DNA of 64,000 bases from assembly GCF_004682055.1 (NCBI RefSeq), contig NZ_QUZU01000012.1, positions 62,001 through 126,000 of the forward strand, written 5' to 3'. The notes below the pieces were generated by a model that did not search any database, was not told the DNA's origin, and worked only from the letters and a program-made list of their open reading frames with translations. Positions within the stretch are counted from its first letter, which is position 1. Each line of letters begins with the position of its first letter. The position numbers and the translations under genes were made by a program. This stretch comes from Pseudomonas kairouanensis. GTDB taxonomy: Bacteria; Pseudomonadota; Gammaproteobacteria; Pseudomonadales; Pseudomonadaceae. Below are positions 9,672 to 18,929 of the stretch, in pieces.

Positions 9672-10160
9672 ATGTCCAAACCCTTGCTGAGCCCCCAAGG
9701 CGAATTCCCCGCCGTCGGCCTGGGCCGTCGTCTGGCAGCGATGTTCTATGACTTCCTGTTGTGCACTGCCCTGCTGATCGTCACCGCGTTCATCTACAAA
9801 CTCATAGGGATCGCCTTTGTAGGCGAAGCCAGGATGCGCACCCTCACCGAATCCGGCGCGCTGGACGGCGACCCGTTGCTGTCAACGATTCTGTTATTCG
9901 TGCTGTTCGGTTTCTTCGCCAAATTCTGGACCCACTCGGGGCAAACCCTGGGCATGCAGGTGTGGGGCGTACGCGTGCAAAACGCCGACGGCTCACGCAT
10001 AAGCCTGTGGCAGGCGCTGCTGCGTTTTGTGGTGTCGATTGCGTCGTGGTTGTGCGTGGGACTGGGGTTTGTCTGGTCGCTGTTTGATAAGAAGAAGCGC
10101 AGTTGGCATGACATCTATTCGGATACGCAGCTGGTGCGCATCCCGAAGCAAAAGAAGTAA
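9672..10160 (+). CDS. RDD family inner-membrane protein
   Basis: A 162-residue protein with the RDD signature: Arg in LGRRLAAM, and Asp in MFYDFLLCTALL on the first membrane helix. Further hydrophobic helices are near residues 29-46, 68-86 and 115-135. The GQTLGMQVWGVRVQNADG segment between helices is typical. RDD proteins are poorly characterised membrane proteins, some linked to sodium/proton exchange; the exact role here is unknown. The start at 9672 (MSKPLLSPQGEFP) is preferred to 9648, where no ribosome site is seen. A REP doublet follows. Confidence 0.85.
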   Translation: MSKPLLSPQGEFPAVGLGRRLAAMFYDFLLCTALLIVTAFIYKLIGIAFVGEARMRTLTESGALDGDPLLSTILLFVLFGFFAKFWTHSGQTLGMQVWGVRVQNADGSRISLWQALLRFVVSIASWLCVGLGFVWSLFDKKKRSWHDIYSDTQLVRIPKQKK

Positions 10161-10184
10161 TTCCAAGACTCATGGAGATCAAAA

Positions 10185-10274
10185 TGTGGGAGGGGGCTTG
10201 CTCCCGATAGCAGTTGTACATTCAACATTTTTGTTGGCTGAAACACTACAATCGGGAGCAAGCCCCCTCCCACA
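10185..10274. repeat. REP doublet between convergent genes
   Basis: Inverted TGTGGGAGGGGGCTTGCTCC units with loop TAGCAGTTGTACATTCAAC and an imperfect right neck (CACTACAATCG). It fills the gap between the convergent RDD gene and nadA. It is nearly identical to the doublet at 6295-6384. Confidence 0.9.
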
Positions 10275-10297
10275 TTTTTTACCGAGCCAGCCTTGAG

Positions 10298-11356
10298 TCA
10301 AGCGTTACCCGCCAGCTTCAAGCGCGCAGCCTGGGTAAAGTCCAACATCCGCTTGAGCGGCCGCACCGCCTGCGGAATCACCGACGGCTCAACGAAGATC
10401 TCATTGCTGCCCTCACGCAGGCACTGCAACGTACGCTCCAGCGTGTTCATCGCCATCCACGGGCAATGCGCGCAGCTGCGGCATGCAGCGCCGTTGCCGG
10501 CGGTAGGGGCCTCAACGAAGACTTTGTCCGGGCACAGCTGCTGCATCTTGTAGAAGATGCCGCGGTCGGTGGCCACAATGAATGTCTTGTTCGGCAAGCG
10601 TTGCGCAGCGGCAATCAGTTGGCTGGTGGAGCCCACGGCGTCCGCCAGTTCGATCACCGAAGTCGGCGACTCCGGGTGCACCAGGATCGCGGCATCCGGG
10701 TACAGCGCCTTCATGTCTTCGAGCTGCTTGGACTTGAACTCTTCGTGCACGATGCACGCACCGTCCCACAGCAACATGTCGGCACCGGTCTGGCGCTGGA
10801 TATAGGTGCCCAGGTGCTTGTCCGGGCCCCAAATGATGGTCTCGCCGTTGTCCATCAGGCTTTCGACGATTTCCAGTGCGCAGCTTGACGTAACCACCCA
10901 ATCAGCCCGGGCTTTGACCGCTGCCGATGTGTTGGCGTAAACCACCACGGTGCGCTCCGGATGCTGGTCGCAAAACGCCGAGAACTCATCCACCGGGCAC
11001 CCCAGGTCCAGGGAGCAGGTGGCTTCCAGGGTAGGCATGAGGATACGTTTTTCAGGGGTGAGGATCTTCGCGGTCTCCCCCATGAAACGCACACCGGCGA
11101 CCAATACGGTCTTGGCCGGATGAGCGGCGCCGAAACGTGCCATTTCCAGGGAGTCGGAGACGCAGCCGCCGGTTTCTTCGGCCAGGGCCTGGATCACCGG
11201 GTCACAGTAGAAGTGGGCAACCAGCACCGCGTCCTGAGCCTTGAGCTCGGCGGCGATGGCGGCGCGCAGGCTGGCCTCTTCGTCGGCGCTGAGGGCCTTG
11301 GGCTGCTTGGCGTCGAGGTGGGCTTGAACCAGAAGGCGTTCGGAAATTTGCGTCAT
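10298..11356 (-). CDS. nadA: Quinolinate synthase A
   Basis: A 352-residue 4Fe-4S enzyme that condenses iminoaspartate with dihydroxyacetone phosphate to quinolinate in NAD biosynthesis. Cluster-type cysteines are seen in [18 protein letters not shown] and the late [10 protein letters not shown] motif. The sequence [17 protein letters not shown] is characteristic of the NadA N-terminal region. The start [15 protein letters not shown] matches the family. It is monocistronic, facing the RDD gene. Upstream lie 185 bases containing its promoter and the end of the regulator gene. Confidence 0.96.
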   Translation of the reverse strand: MTQISERLLVQAHLDAKQPKALSADEEASLRAAIAAELKAQDAVLVAHFYCDPVIQALAEETGGCVSDSLEMARFGAAHPAKTVLVAGVRFMGETAKILTPEKRILMPTLEATCSLDLGCPVDEFSAFCDQHPERTVVVYANTSAAVKARADWVVTSSCALEIVESLMDNGETIIWGPDKHLGTYIQRQTGADMLLWDGACIVHEEFKSKQLEDMKALYPDAAILVHPESPTSVIELADAVGSTSQLIAAAQRLPNKTFIVATDRGIFYKMQQLCPDKVFVEAPTAGNGAACRSCAHCPWMAMNTLERTLQCLREGSNEIFVEPSVIPQAVRPLKRMLDFTQAARLKLAGNA

Positions 11357-11541
11357 GTTCGCAAGACCTGCAGGCGCATTGCGCGAAAGTCGAGTGTACC
11401 ACCGGCTCTGGAGCCCTTCGGGCGCCGCCGGACGAAGTGTTTTTGTTCATCAAGCACGGGTGAAACAGAAGCTGCGCAAGGCTACAGAATATCGAATCGA
11501 TGCAAAAGCCTAATCTGGTGCAAACGGCACTGAGGCCGGCG

Positions 11542-12165
11542 TCACTTATTGCTGGCGTAGATCCACAGCACTTCGGCATCGTCAGGGCTGGTGGAGATCC
11601 ACTTATGGCCGCTGCTGGCGTCGTAGTAAATGGTGTCGCCCTGAGCCAAGGCCAACGGCTCATACAGTTCGGAGTAAATCGTGATTTCTCCCGACAGCAC
11701 GTACACGAAGATCTCTCCCGGATGAGTCGGCCATTCCGAATAGTCCCGTGTGCTGCGGGCCACGATAGTGGTTTTGACCGGCAGCATGTTCTTGTTGCGC
11801 AAGTCAGCGGCGAACCACACGTTCTTGCACGTTTTGGTGGCGATGGCCAGGCCGTTGGAATGACGACTAGTGCTGCGCCGCCCCTGGGTCAGCGAGGCAT
11901 CACTGTCGTTGAGCAGGCTGACCACATCCATATCAAACCCGGCCGCGATCTTGCTAAGGCTACTGAGGGTGGGCGAAAGCTCGCCGCGCTCGATCTTCGA
12001 CAGCGCCGACAACGACAGGCCGGTGTGCTTGCTGGTCTGCACCAGTGACCATTGGCGCTCCTTGCGCAACCGGTGCAGGCGCGGGCCGATTTCTATCGAC
12101 GGGCGCGCAGATTCTGTTTCGTGGTCTTCAAACGCCGAGGGGCTGATCTCTAGATTGGTGTCCAT
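11542..12165 (-). CDS. XRE-family regulator with C-terminal cupin domain
   Basis: A 207-residue regulator. An HTH_3 domain occupies about residues 25-85 (RLHRLRKERQWSLVQTSKHT then LSLSALSKIERGELSPTLSS). A cupin_2 effector domain follows from about 130 to the end (HPGEIFVYVLSGEITIYSE, LALAQGDTIYYDA, HKWIS). PuuR-like members of this class repress catabolic operons and respond to small metabolites. It is divergent from the DapA-family gene at 12556 and shares its 390-base intergenic region, so local control of that catabolic cluster is the natural inference. The ATG has no strong ribosome site, but no better start is visible. Confidence 0.85.
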   Translation of the reverse strand: MDTNLEISPSAFEDHETESARPSIEIGPRLHRLRKERQWSLVQTSKHTGLSLSALSKIERGELSPTLSSLSKIAAGFDMDVVSLLNDSDASLTQGRRSTSRHSNGLAIATKTCKNVWFAADLRNKNMLPVKTTIVARSTRDYSEWPTHPGEIFVYVLSGEITIYSELYEPLALAQGDTIYYDASSGHKWISTSPDDAEVLWIYASNK

Positions 12166-12555
12166 GCTGCGGCTGACGCTCCGATTGGGTAATGCTCAGA
12201 CTATTGATTCAAAAAGAGAAAATATTCGTTCGCGGATTATTCATGCAACCGTCACCGCAATGCCAAACGGCTGTGTCGCAAAATACTGCTTGCATCCACA
12301 AAAAGTAAAGTATATCACTATAGTGGAAACCATCCATTATTAAGGATGACGGACAGGGAGATCCACCGCGTGAACCACCTTGCGGAGCTTGACTTGCACG
12401 CCCGAGAAACATACAAAAAAACTGTTTACCGGTGATTTTGTAGCCTGAACAAAACAGGGTGCGAAGACACCATTGATTTGCCAAAGAATAATAAATTTAC
12501 GAGCAAACAATTTCTTTTCCAGAACTGCCGCGTTGCTCGACCAACAGGAATGGCT
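12166..12555. other. Divergent AT-rich control region of the catabolic cluster
   Basis: 390 bases, clearly more AT-rich than its surroundings, between the XRE/cupin regulator and the cluster. It contains the perfect 10-bp palindrome CACTATAGTG at 12316-12325, a candidate operator overlapping a TATATCACTATAG promoter-like element. An A-rich AAAGAATAATAAA stretch at 12483-12495 resembles the AAnAAnAA Hfq/Crc motif. No coding potential supported. Confidence 0.5.
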
Positions 12556-13464
12556 ATGAATCAGAAGCAGAAATACACCGGCATCCTCACGGCGGTGCCC
12601 ACACCGCTGCACACGGACCTGAGCGTCAACGTGGAATCGTTGACCCGGCACATCCACTACCTTCTTGACACCCCCACCGACGCCATCATTCCGTTGGGCG
12701 GCACCGGTGAATATACCTCGCTGTCGTTCACAGAACGCATGCAAGTCGTCGAATGCTCCGTGGCGGCCGGCGGCGGCAAGCTGCCGATCATCCCAGGCAT
12801 CCTTTCGCCCGGTATCGGTGACGCGGTGGATAACGCCAAGGCCTTCATGTCGGCGGGTGCCGACGCGCTGATGGTAGTGACCCCGTATTACTTCCGTCCC
12901 ACCCAACAGGGCATCCTCGACTACTACAAGCGCTTCTCCGATGAAGTGGACAGCGACATCATCCTCTACGAAATCCCCTACCGCACCGGGGTATCGCTGC
13001 ATCACGAAACCGTGGCCGAGCTGGCCGAGCAGACCCGCGTGGTCGGCATCAAGGCCTGCAACCCGGACCTGGCCGTACAGATGCGCGTGGCCGAAAGCTC
13101 CAGCAAGAAGATCTCGATCCTGTCCGGCGAAGAAGACGTGCTGCCGCTGCATGTGGCCATGGGCGCAGTCGGCGCGATCATTTCCAGCTCCAACCTGATT
13201 CCAAAGCACTGGGCCAAAGTGCTCAACCTTGCCCTGCAAGGCCATTTGCAAGAGTCGATCGAGTTGCATACCAGCCTGCGACCGCTGATCGACCTGATTT
13301 TTTCCGAACCCAATCCTGCCCCCATAAAAGCCGCGCTCACCCAGCAAGGTTTCCCGATGGGCGAGGTACTCGCGCCGTTGAAGTCTGCCAGCCCAGGGCT
13401 GCAGGCGAGCATCGCCGAACTTGTGCCCGTCTACATTGAGCGTGAGCGTCTTCTCGCACTTTAA
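12556..13464 (+). CDS. DapA/N-acetylneuraminate lyase family aldolase or dehydratase
   Basis: A 302-residue class I aldolase-superfamily enzyme. The Schiff-base lysine is K166 in VVGIKACNPD and the catalytic tyrosine is Y138 in LYEIPYRTG. The DapA GTTGE motif reads GGTGEYTSL (residues 49-56). Members with a changed first Thr are generally not lysine-pathway DapA but act on 2-oxo acids such as 4-hydroxy-2-oxoglutarate or 2-keto-3-deoxy sugars. The start at 12556 is chosen for AGGAA 6 bases upstream. It is the first gene of a plus-strand catabolic cluster with a polyamine-type ABC transporter and three dehydrogenases, so a degradative lyase producing pyruvate or an oxo acid is inferred; the substrate is unknown. 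Confidence 0.85.
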   Translation: MNQKQKYTGILTAVPTPLHTDLSVNVESLTRHIHYLLDTPTDAIIPLGGTGEYTSLSFTERMQVVECSVAAGGGKLPIIPGILSPGIGDAVDNAKAFMSAGADALMVVTPYYFRPTQQGILDYYKRFSDEVDSDIILYEIPYRTGVSLHHETVAELAEQTRVVGIKACNPDLAVQMRVAESSSKKISILSGEEDVLPLHVAMGAVGAIISSSNLIPKHWAKVLNLALQGHLQESIELHTSLRPLIDLIFSEPNPAPIKAALTQQGFPMGEVLAPLKSASPGLQASIAELVPVYIERERLLAL

Positions 13465-13485
13465 ATTCTCCAGGGGTGTCAGGAC

Positions 13486-14559
13486 ATGAACAAGAAAACC
13501 GATTTCGCTTTACCGCGCCGCGACTTCCTCAAGGCCGTCGGCGTCACCGCCATGGCCGGTGCGATTGGCGCGCCATTGCTGGCCGCATCGGGCAGCGTCC
13601 AGGCTGCATCGAACAAATTGGTGATGGTGAGCTGGGGCGGCAACTACCGCACCGCCGTCGAGCAGGCCCTCACCATCCCGTTTGAAAAAGAGACCGGCAT
13701 CAAGGTCACGCTGATCGACACGCCAGACCTGGCCAAAGTCAAAGCGCAGATGATGACCGGCAACATCGAGTGGGACATTTTCGACGCCACCGGCCCCATG
13801 GTCTTCAGCGGCGAAAAGAACAACTACTGGGAACCGCTGGACAGTGGCCTGGTGGACGCCGCCGACCTGATCACCCCGCCATCCAAGTTCGCCGTGCCGT
13901 TCTACGGCTACACCGGTGGCATCTGCTGGGATGACGACCGTCACCCGGCGGGCAAGCACCCGATGAACTTCGCCGAATACTTCGACGTCGACAAATTCCC
14001 CGGCACCCGCACCCTGCGCAACCGTGCGGTAGAGACCCTGGAATCGGCGCTGCTGGCCGACGGCGTGGCGCCTGCCGACATGTACCCGCTGGACGTTGAG
14101 CGTGCGTTCAAGATGCTCGACAAGATCAAACCCCACATCGGCAAGTGGATCGAGCAAACCCCGCAGACTGTGTCACTGGTGCAGACCGGCGAGGTCGATT
14201 ACAGCTACACCTACGCCACCCGCGCCAAGGCCGCCAGCGAGGCCGGGCAACCGATCAAGTTCTCGTTCGAACAAAACCTGATCGGCCTGGAATACCTGGT
14301 GGTGCTGAAAAACTCGCCAAACAAAGCCAATGCCATGAAGTTCCTGAGCTTTGCCATGCGCCCGGAAAACCAGGCGGCCTTGATGGACCTGCACGGCAAC
14401 ACCCCGGCCAACAACAAGGCCGTGGCGCTGATGAACCCGCAAACCCGCCAGTGGCTGTCCAACCCGTCCAACGCGCACAACGTGCTGATCAGCGACGCGT
14501 GGTGGGCCGAGCATTACGACGAACTCACCAGCCGTTTCAAATTATGGGCGCTTAGCTGA
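13486..14559 (+). CDS. ABC transporter periplasmic binding protein, PotD-like, Tat-exported
   Basis: A 357-residue extracellular solute-binding protein (family 1/PotD class). The N terminus carries a twin-arginine signal (LPRRDFLKAVG, residues 10-19) followed by an Ala/Gly-rich hydrophobic stretch and a likely cleavage near SVQAA (about residue 40). The mature start LVMVSWGGNYRTAVEQALTI is typical of binding proteins in polyamine-like importers. Two permeases and an ATPase follow. Tat export of a binding protein is less common than Sec export and suggests folding before secretion. The substrate is not deducible; the linked enzymes suggest an amino- or hydroxy-acid-like compound. Confidence 0.9.
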   Translation: MNKKTDFALPRRDFLKAVGVTAMAGAIGAPLLAASGSVQAASNKLVMVSWGGNYRTAVEQALTIPFEKETGIKVTLIDTPDLAKVKAQMMTGNIEWDIFDATGPMVFSGEKNNYWEPLDSGLVDAADLITPPSKFAVPFYGYTGGICWDDDRHPAGKHPMNFAEYFDVDKFPGTRTLRNRAVETLESALLADGVAPADMYPLDVERAFKMLDKIKPHIGKWIEQTPQTVSLVQTGEVDYSYTYATRAKAASEAGQPIKFSFEQNLIGLEYLVVLKNSPNKANAMKFLSFAMRPENQAALMDLHGNTPANNKAVALMNPQTRQWLSNPSNAHNVLISDAWWAEHYDELTSRFKLWALS

Positions 14560-14630
14560 TTGCCCATCGCCGAAGTCCGCTCTGACCACACGGCCTGGGC
14601 GGGTCGACAACGTTTGATCGAGTTCACGTT

Positions 14631-15467
14631 ATGAATAATCGCAACGACGCCGCCCTGTACGTGGGGCCGGCCACCGTTTTTCTGCTGGCCATTATCCTGG
14701 TGCCCCTGGGTGTGCTGCTGTACACCAGCCTGGCGGGGCAACATGGGTTTTCGCTGGAGGCGTACCAGAAGCTGTTCGCCAGCGCGCTGTTTCGCCGCAC
14801 GCTGTGGGCCACCTTTGAGATCAGCCTGCTGGCATCGCTGGCCAGCCTGTTGCTGGGCTATCCACTGGCCGTGCACCTGGCGCGCCAACCGGCCCGGCGC
14901 CGGGCGGTCTACATGATCCTGGTGCTGGTGCCGTTCTGGACCAGCATCCTGGTCAAAAGCTTTGCGTTCACCATCCTGCTGGGCAAGACCGGCCTGATCA
15001 ACAGCCTGCTGTCGATGCTGTTCGGCACCCAGATCCAGTTGCCGATGCTGTTCAACCGCTTCGGCGTGATGGTGGGCATGACCAACTACCTGGTGCCCTT
15101 CATTGTGTTCCCGGTGCTGGCCAGCCTGCTGGCGATCAACCCGGCCCTCTATAAAGCGGCAGAAATCATGGGCGCCAAGGCACCACGGATCTTCTTCAAG
15201 ATCACCGTACCCCTGAGCCTGCCCGGCGTTGCCGCAGGCGTTCTGAGCACCACCATCATGTCCATGGGGTTCTTCGTGATCCCCGCCCTGCTGGGCAGCC
15301 CACAGGACGTGATGATGTCCAACCTGGTGGACTTCTACACCCGTGAAACCCTGGACTGGAACACCGCTTCAGCCATCGGTGTGGTCATGCTGATCATCAT
15401 CGCCGTCGCCGGCCTGTGTGCCAGCCGCTTGCAGCGCTACGGCGCCAAACCCCGGGAGGCCGTGTGA
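14631..15467 (+). CDS. ABC transporter permease, PotB-like
   Basis: A 278-residue inner-membrane permease with six predicted helices, the first at about residues 10-31 (GPATVFLLAIILVPLGVLLY). The EAA loop that contacts the ATPase is KAAEIMGAKAPRIFFKITVP (about residues 178-197). The ribosome site is weak (GAGTTCACGTT). The gene starts 71 bases after the binding-protein stop. Its TGA overlaps the ATG of the next permease by one base, so the two are translationally coupled and probably form a heterodimer. Confidence 0.9.
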   Translation: MNNRNDAALYVGPATVFLLAIILVPLGVLLYTSLAGQHGFSLEAYQKLFASALFRRTLWATFEISLLASLASLLLGYPLAVHLARQPARRRAVYMILVLVPFWTSILVKSFAFTILLGKTGLINSLLSMLFGTQIQLPMLFNRFGVMVGMTNYLVPFIVFPVLASLLAINPALYKAAEIMGAKAPRIFFKITVPLSLPGVAAGVLSTTIMSMGFFVIPALLGSPQDVMMSNLVDFYTRETLDWNTASAIGVVMLIIIAVAGLCASRLQRYGAKPREAV

Positions 15468-16342
15468 TGAGCGTCGCCAAAGCAGACCGTTTGAATCGCC
15501 TGAACAGTGCCGAGATGGCGTCTTACGCCACGGTGCGCATCAAGGACCGCCAAGCCACTGGCTATCGCGTGTTGATGACTTCGCTGGCGTGGATCATCTA
15601 TGCGTTCATCCTGATCCCAAGCCTGATCGTGATTCCGATCTCGTTCGGCGGGCCGGGGGAGATCACCTTCCCGCCACAGCGCTGGACCTTGGAACTGTAC
15701 GCACAGTTGTTCAGTTCCTCGACCTGGATGGACCCGATCTACCAGAGCCTAAAAGTCGCGGTGATCACCATGGTGATTTCCGTGGTACTGGGCGTGCCCG
15801 CCGCCTACGGGCTGGTGCGCTTCGAGTTCCCCGGCAAGCGCCTGGTGATGATGCTGCTGATGGCGCCGGTGCTGGTGCCGGTGATCATCGTATCGCTCGG
15901 CCTGTACCTGTACTTCGCCCGCCTGGGCTGGACCGGCACCACCGCCGGGTTGGTAGCCAGCCATGTGGCCTACGTGATGCCCTTCCTGATGATGACCGTG
16001 ATTGCCGGGGTCAAGAAGCTCGACCCGGACCTGGAGTTCATGGCCACCATCATGGGTGCCAGCCGTAGCACGGTGTTCTTCAAGGTGGTGCTGGCGCAGC
16101 TCAAGCCATCGATTGCCGCAGGCGCCTTGTTTGCGTTTTTGATCTCGTTCGATGAAGTGGTCATTGCCTGGTTCCTCACCAGCGCGTCCACGGTGACTTT
16201 GCCGGTGAAGATGTACAGCAGCATCCAGTGGGATATCTCCCCGGTGATCGCCGCTGTGTCGAGCCTGCTTACCGTGATGTCGCTGCTGGTGTGTTGCTCG
16301 CTGGTGTACCTGCGGGCCGGTACGCCCGATGAAAACCACTGA
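15467..16342 (+). CDS. ABC transporter permease, PotC-like
   Basis: A 291-residue permease with an unusually long cytoplasmic N terminus (about 35 polar residues before the first helix at SLAWIIYAFILIPSLIVIPI). The EAA loop is MATIMGASRSTVFFKVVLAQ. The start ATG at 15467 overlaps the stop of the previous permease (TGATG) and has GGGAGG upstream. Partner of the preceding permease in the same importer. Confidence 0.9.
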   Translation: MSVAKADRLNRLNSAEMASYATVRIKDRQATGYRVLMTSLAWIIYAFILIPSLIVIPISFGGPGEITFPPQRWTLELYAQLFSSSTWMDPIYQSLKVAVITMVISVVLGVPAAYGLVRFEFPGKRLVMMLLMAPVLVPVIIVSLGLYLYFARLGWTGTTAGLVASHVAYVMPFLMMTVIAGVKKLDPDLEFMATIMGASRSTVFFKVVLAQLKPSIAAGALFAFLISFDEVVIAWFLTSASTVTLPVKMYSSIQWDISPVIAAVSSLLTVMSLLVCCSLVYLRAGTPDENH

Positions 16343-16364
16343 TTCAAGAATTATCGGAGTTCCT

Positions 16365-17462
16365 ATGCTCAACGCTCAACATACCTGCGACACCATGATT
16401 TCCTTCCAGGGCATCCGTAAAAGCTACGGCGGCCTGGACGCCCTGCACACCACCGACATCAATGTGCGCCGTGGCGAGTTCCTCAGCCTGTTGGGCCCCA
16501 GCGGCTCAGGCAAAAGCACCATCCTCAACATCATTGCCGGCGCGATCCAGCCCAGCAGCGGTCGCCTGTTGATTGACGGCCAGGACGTGCTCGACAAACC
16601 CTCCCGTGAACGTGGCCTGGGCATGGTGTTCCAGAACTACGCCCTGCTGCCGCACCTGAACGTGTTCGACAACATCGCCTTCCCCCTGCGCATTCGCGGC
16701 GCCAGCAGTGCCGAGATCAAGCAAAAGGTCGGCGTTGCCCTGGAGCGCGTCGGCCTGGTGGGTTTTGAAAAGCGCAAGCCACGGGAAATGTCCGGCGGCC
16801 AGCAGCAACGGGTGGGCATTGCGCGCTGCATCGTCTACTCGCCGTCGATCATCCTGATGGACGAACCCCTGGGCGCCCTGGACAAAAAGCTGCGCGACCA
16901 GTTGCAAGGCGAGATCAAGAAGATCCACCGCGACCTGGGCACCACCCTGGTCTACGTGACCCACGACCAGGAAGAAGCGCTGAACCTGAGCGACCGTATC
17001 TGCCTGATGAACGGCGGGCGCATCGCCCAGCACGGCACGCCGGATGAGCTGTATTTCGAACCCAAGAGCGAGTTCGTCGCGGACTTTGTCGGCGAATCCA
17101 ACCTGCTGGACTGCACCGTGGACAGTGCAAACCGGGTGAACCTCGCCAGCGGCGGGCAGCTCCAGGTCAAGCCCGGTTGCACCCAGGACATCGTGGTGGG
17201 CACCCGCACCAAAGTGATGATCCGCCCAGAAAAAATCGCCATCACCCAAGGCGCCGTATTGCCGGGTGCAGCACAAAACAGCGTGAGCGGCGTGGTGCGC
17301 CAGATCTCCTTCGTGGGCGGCATGACCCGCTTCGAGCTGGAGCTACCCGGTGGCGGCAACCTGCTGGTCAAGGACATCTCCAGCCGCCTCAGCGAACGCA
17401 CCGCCATCGGCCAGCCCATGCATGTGCATTGGTCTGCGGCCGACAGCATCGTCTTGAAGTAA
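16365..17462 (+). CDS. ABC transporter ATPase, PotA-like
   Basis: A 365-residue nucleotide-binding subunit. Walker A GPSGSGKST, signature MSGGQQQRVGIARC, Walker B IILMDEPLG and the switch histidine in YVTHDQEEAL are all intact. The roughly 130 C-terminal residues after the ATPase core form a TOBE-type regulatory domain, as in PotA and related importers. The ATG at 16365 with CGGAG upstream is preferred; an earlier in-frame ATG at 16329 overlaps the permease end and would add 12 residues. Confidence 0.92.
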   Translation: MLNAQHTCDTMISFQGIRKSYGGLDALHTTDINVRRGEFLSLLGPSGSGKSTILNIIAGAIQPSSGRLLIDGQDVLDKPSRERGLGMVFQNYALLPHLNVFDNIAFPLRIRGASSAEIKQKVGVALERVGLVGFEKRKPREMSGGQQQRVGIARCIVYSPSIILMDEPLGALDKKLRDQLQGEIKKIHRDLGTTLVYVTHDQEEALNLSDRICLMNGGRIAQHGTPDELYFEPKSEFVADFVGESNLLDCTVDSANRVNLASGGQLQVKPGCTQDIVVGTRTKVMIRPEKIAITQGAVLPGAAQNSVSGVVRQISFVGGMTRFELELPGGGNLLVKDISSRLSERTAIGQPMHVHWSAADSIVLK

Positions 17463-17471
17463 GGGGCCTCT

Positions 17472-18914
17472 ATGAACGAGCAATCCATCATCCAGGGGCT
17501 GCAAGCCATCGTCGGTGGCTCAGGTGTAGTCCAGGAGCCATTCGATATGCAGGCGCACCTGGTGGACTGGCGCAAGCGTCACCACGGGCAAGCGTTGTGC
17601 GTGGTGTTTCCAGCGTCCACACAACAAGTGTCGGACGTGGTGCGTTTTTGCGCCGAACACGACCTGCGGATTTTCCCCCAGGGCGGCAATACCAGCGTGT
17701 GCGGCGGCTCAGTGCCCACCGAAGACGGGCGCAATGTGGTGATCAACCTGGCGCGCATGAGCAAGATCGTTAGCGTCAACGCCGCCGACAATTCCATGAC
17801 CGTCGAAGCCGGCTGCATCCTGGCCAACATCCACGACGCCGCCGCTGCCGAAGACAAATTGTTCCCCTTGAGCTTCGGTGCCGAAGGCTCGTGCCAGATC
17901 GGCGGCTGCATCGCCACCAACGCCGGTGGCGTCAACGTGATCCGCTATGGCAACACTCGCGACCTGATCCTCGGCCTGGAAGTGGTGCTGCCCGATGGCA
18001 CCATCTGGAATGGCCTGCGCACCCTGCGCAAAAACAACAGCGGCTACGACCTCAAGCACCTGTTCATCGGCGCCGAAGGCACCCTGGGCATCGTCACCGG
18101 CGCCACGCTCAAGCTGTATCCGCAGCCCAAGGCGATGGTCACGGCGATGCTGGCGGTGCCGGATATTCACGCCGCCGTCGATCAGGGCCTGACGTTGCAG
18201 CAGGCGTTCCCCGGCTCACTGATTGCCCTGGAGTTCATCTCCGGCAGCGAATACGAAATCGTCCTCAAGCATTCGCCCACGGTGAAACGCCCACTGGCCA
18301 GTTTGCCGCAGTGCGTGGTGCTGATCGAACTGTCGGCGGCCACCGGCACCAGCGAGATGCTGGTGGATGCGCTCTCCGAATGCCTGGAGCCCTCGATTGA
18401 AGCGGGTGTGATCGAAGACGCGGTGATCGCCTCCAGCGAACAACAGCGCCAGGACCTCTGGTTGCTGCGCCACAGCGTGACCGAATCCAACGTGCATGAA
18501 GGCATGGGCATCACCCATGACATCGCCGTGCCGATCTACCGCATCCCGGATTTTGTCGACCAGGCAGGCGCCGCGCTGGCCGAGCACTACCCCGAGGCAC
18601 GCCCGGTGATCGTCGGCCATATGGGCGATGGCAACCTGCATTACATCGCCATGTTCCCCCACGCGATGTGGGCCGAAGTGGCCGACAAGAAAGCCTTCCA
18701 GCACGCCCTCAGTTGCCGCCTGTACGACATCGCCGCAGCGCTCGACGGCACCTTCAGCGCCGAGCACGGCATTGGCTCGCTGCATGTCGATGAAATGGGC
18801 CTCTACAAACCCCAGGCCGAGTTGAACCTGATGCAAAGCATCAAGGCCCTGCTCGACCCCGCCAACCGCTTCAACCCGGGTCGCGTTTTGCCCGGCACGA
18901 ATTCTTCGCTTTAA
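17472..18914 (+). CDS. FAD-binding oxidoreductase, GlcD / D-2-hydroxyglutarate dehydrogenase class
   Basis: A 480-residue flavoprotein of the vanillyl-alcohol-oxidase superfamily. An FAD_binding_4 domain spans about residues 35-215 (FPQGGNTSVCGGSVP contacts the pyrophosphate; GGCIATNAGGVNVIRYGNTR follows). An FAD-oxidase C-terminal domain follows, with the metal-site motif VGHMGDGNLHY and the SAEHGIGSLH loop. Enzymes of this class oxidise D-2-hydroxy acids (D-lactate, glycolate, D-2-hydroxyglutarate) to 2-oxo acids. It starts 9 bases after the ATPase gene. In this cluster it could oxidise a D-2-hydroxy acid intermediate; the exact substrate cannot be read from sequence. Confidence 0.88.
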   Translation: MNEQSIIQGLQAIVGGSGVVQEPFDMQAHLVDWRKRHHGQALCVVFPASTQQVSDVVRFCAEHDLRIFPQGGNTSVCGGSVPTEDGRNVVINLARMSKIVSVNAADNSMTVEAGCILANIHDAAAAEDKLFPLSFGAEGSCQIGGCIATNAGGVNVIRYGNTRDLILGLEVVLPDGTIWNGLRTLRKNNSGYDLKHLFIGAEGTLGIVTGATLKLYPQPKAMVTAMLAVPDIHAAVDQGLTLQQAFPGSLIALEFISGSEYEIVLKHSPTVKRPLASLPQCVVLIELSAATGTSEMLVDALSECLEPSIEAGVIEDAVIASSEQQRQDLWLLRHSVTESNVHEGMGITHDIAVPIYRIPDFVDQAGAALAEHYPEARPVIVGHMGDGNLHYIAMFPHAMWAEVADKKAFQHALSCRLYDIAAALDGTFSAEHGIGSLHVDEMGLYKPQAELNLMQSIKALLDPANRFNPGRVLPGTNSSL

Positions 18915-18929
18915 CTCCAGGAGCCACGT

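Noticed and set aside
10185-10274. REP doublets as a possible CRISPR or riboswitch
   Set aside because: They are scattered paired palindromes in separate intergenic gaps, not evenly spaced repeats with unique spacers; no cas genes are present.
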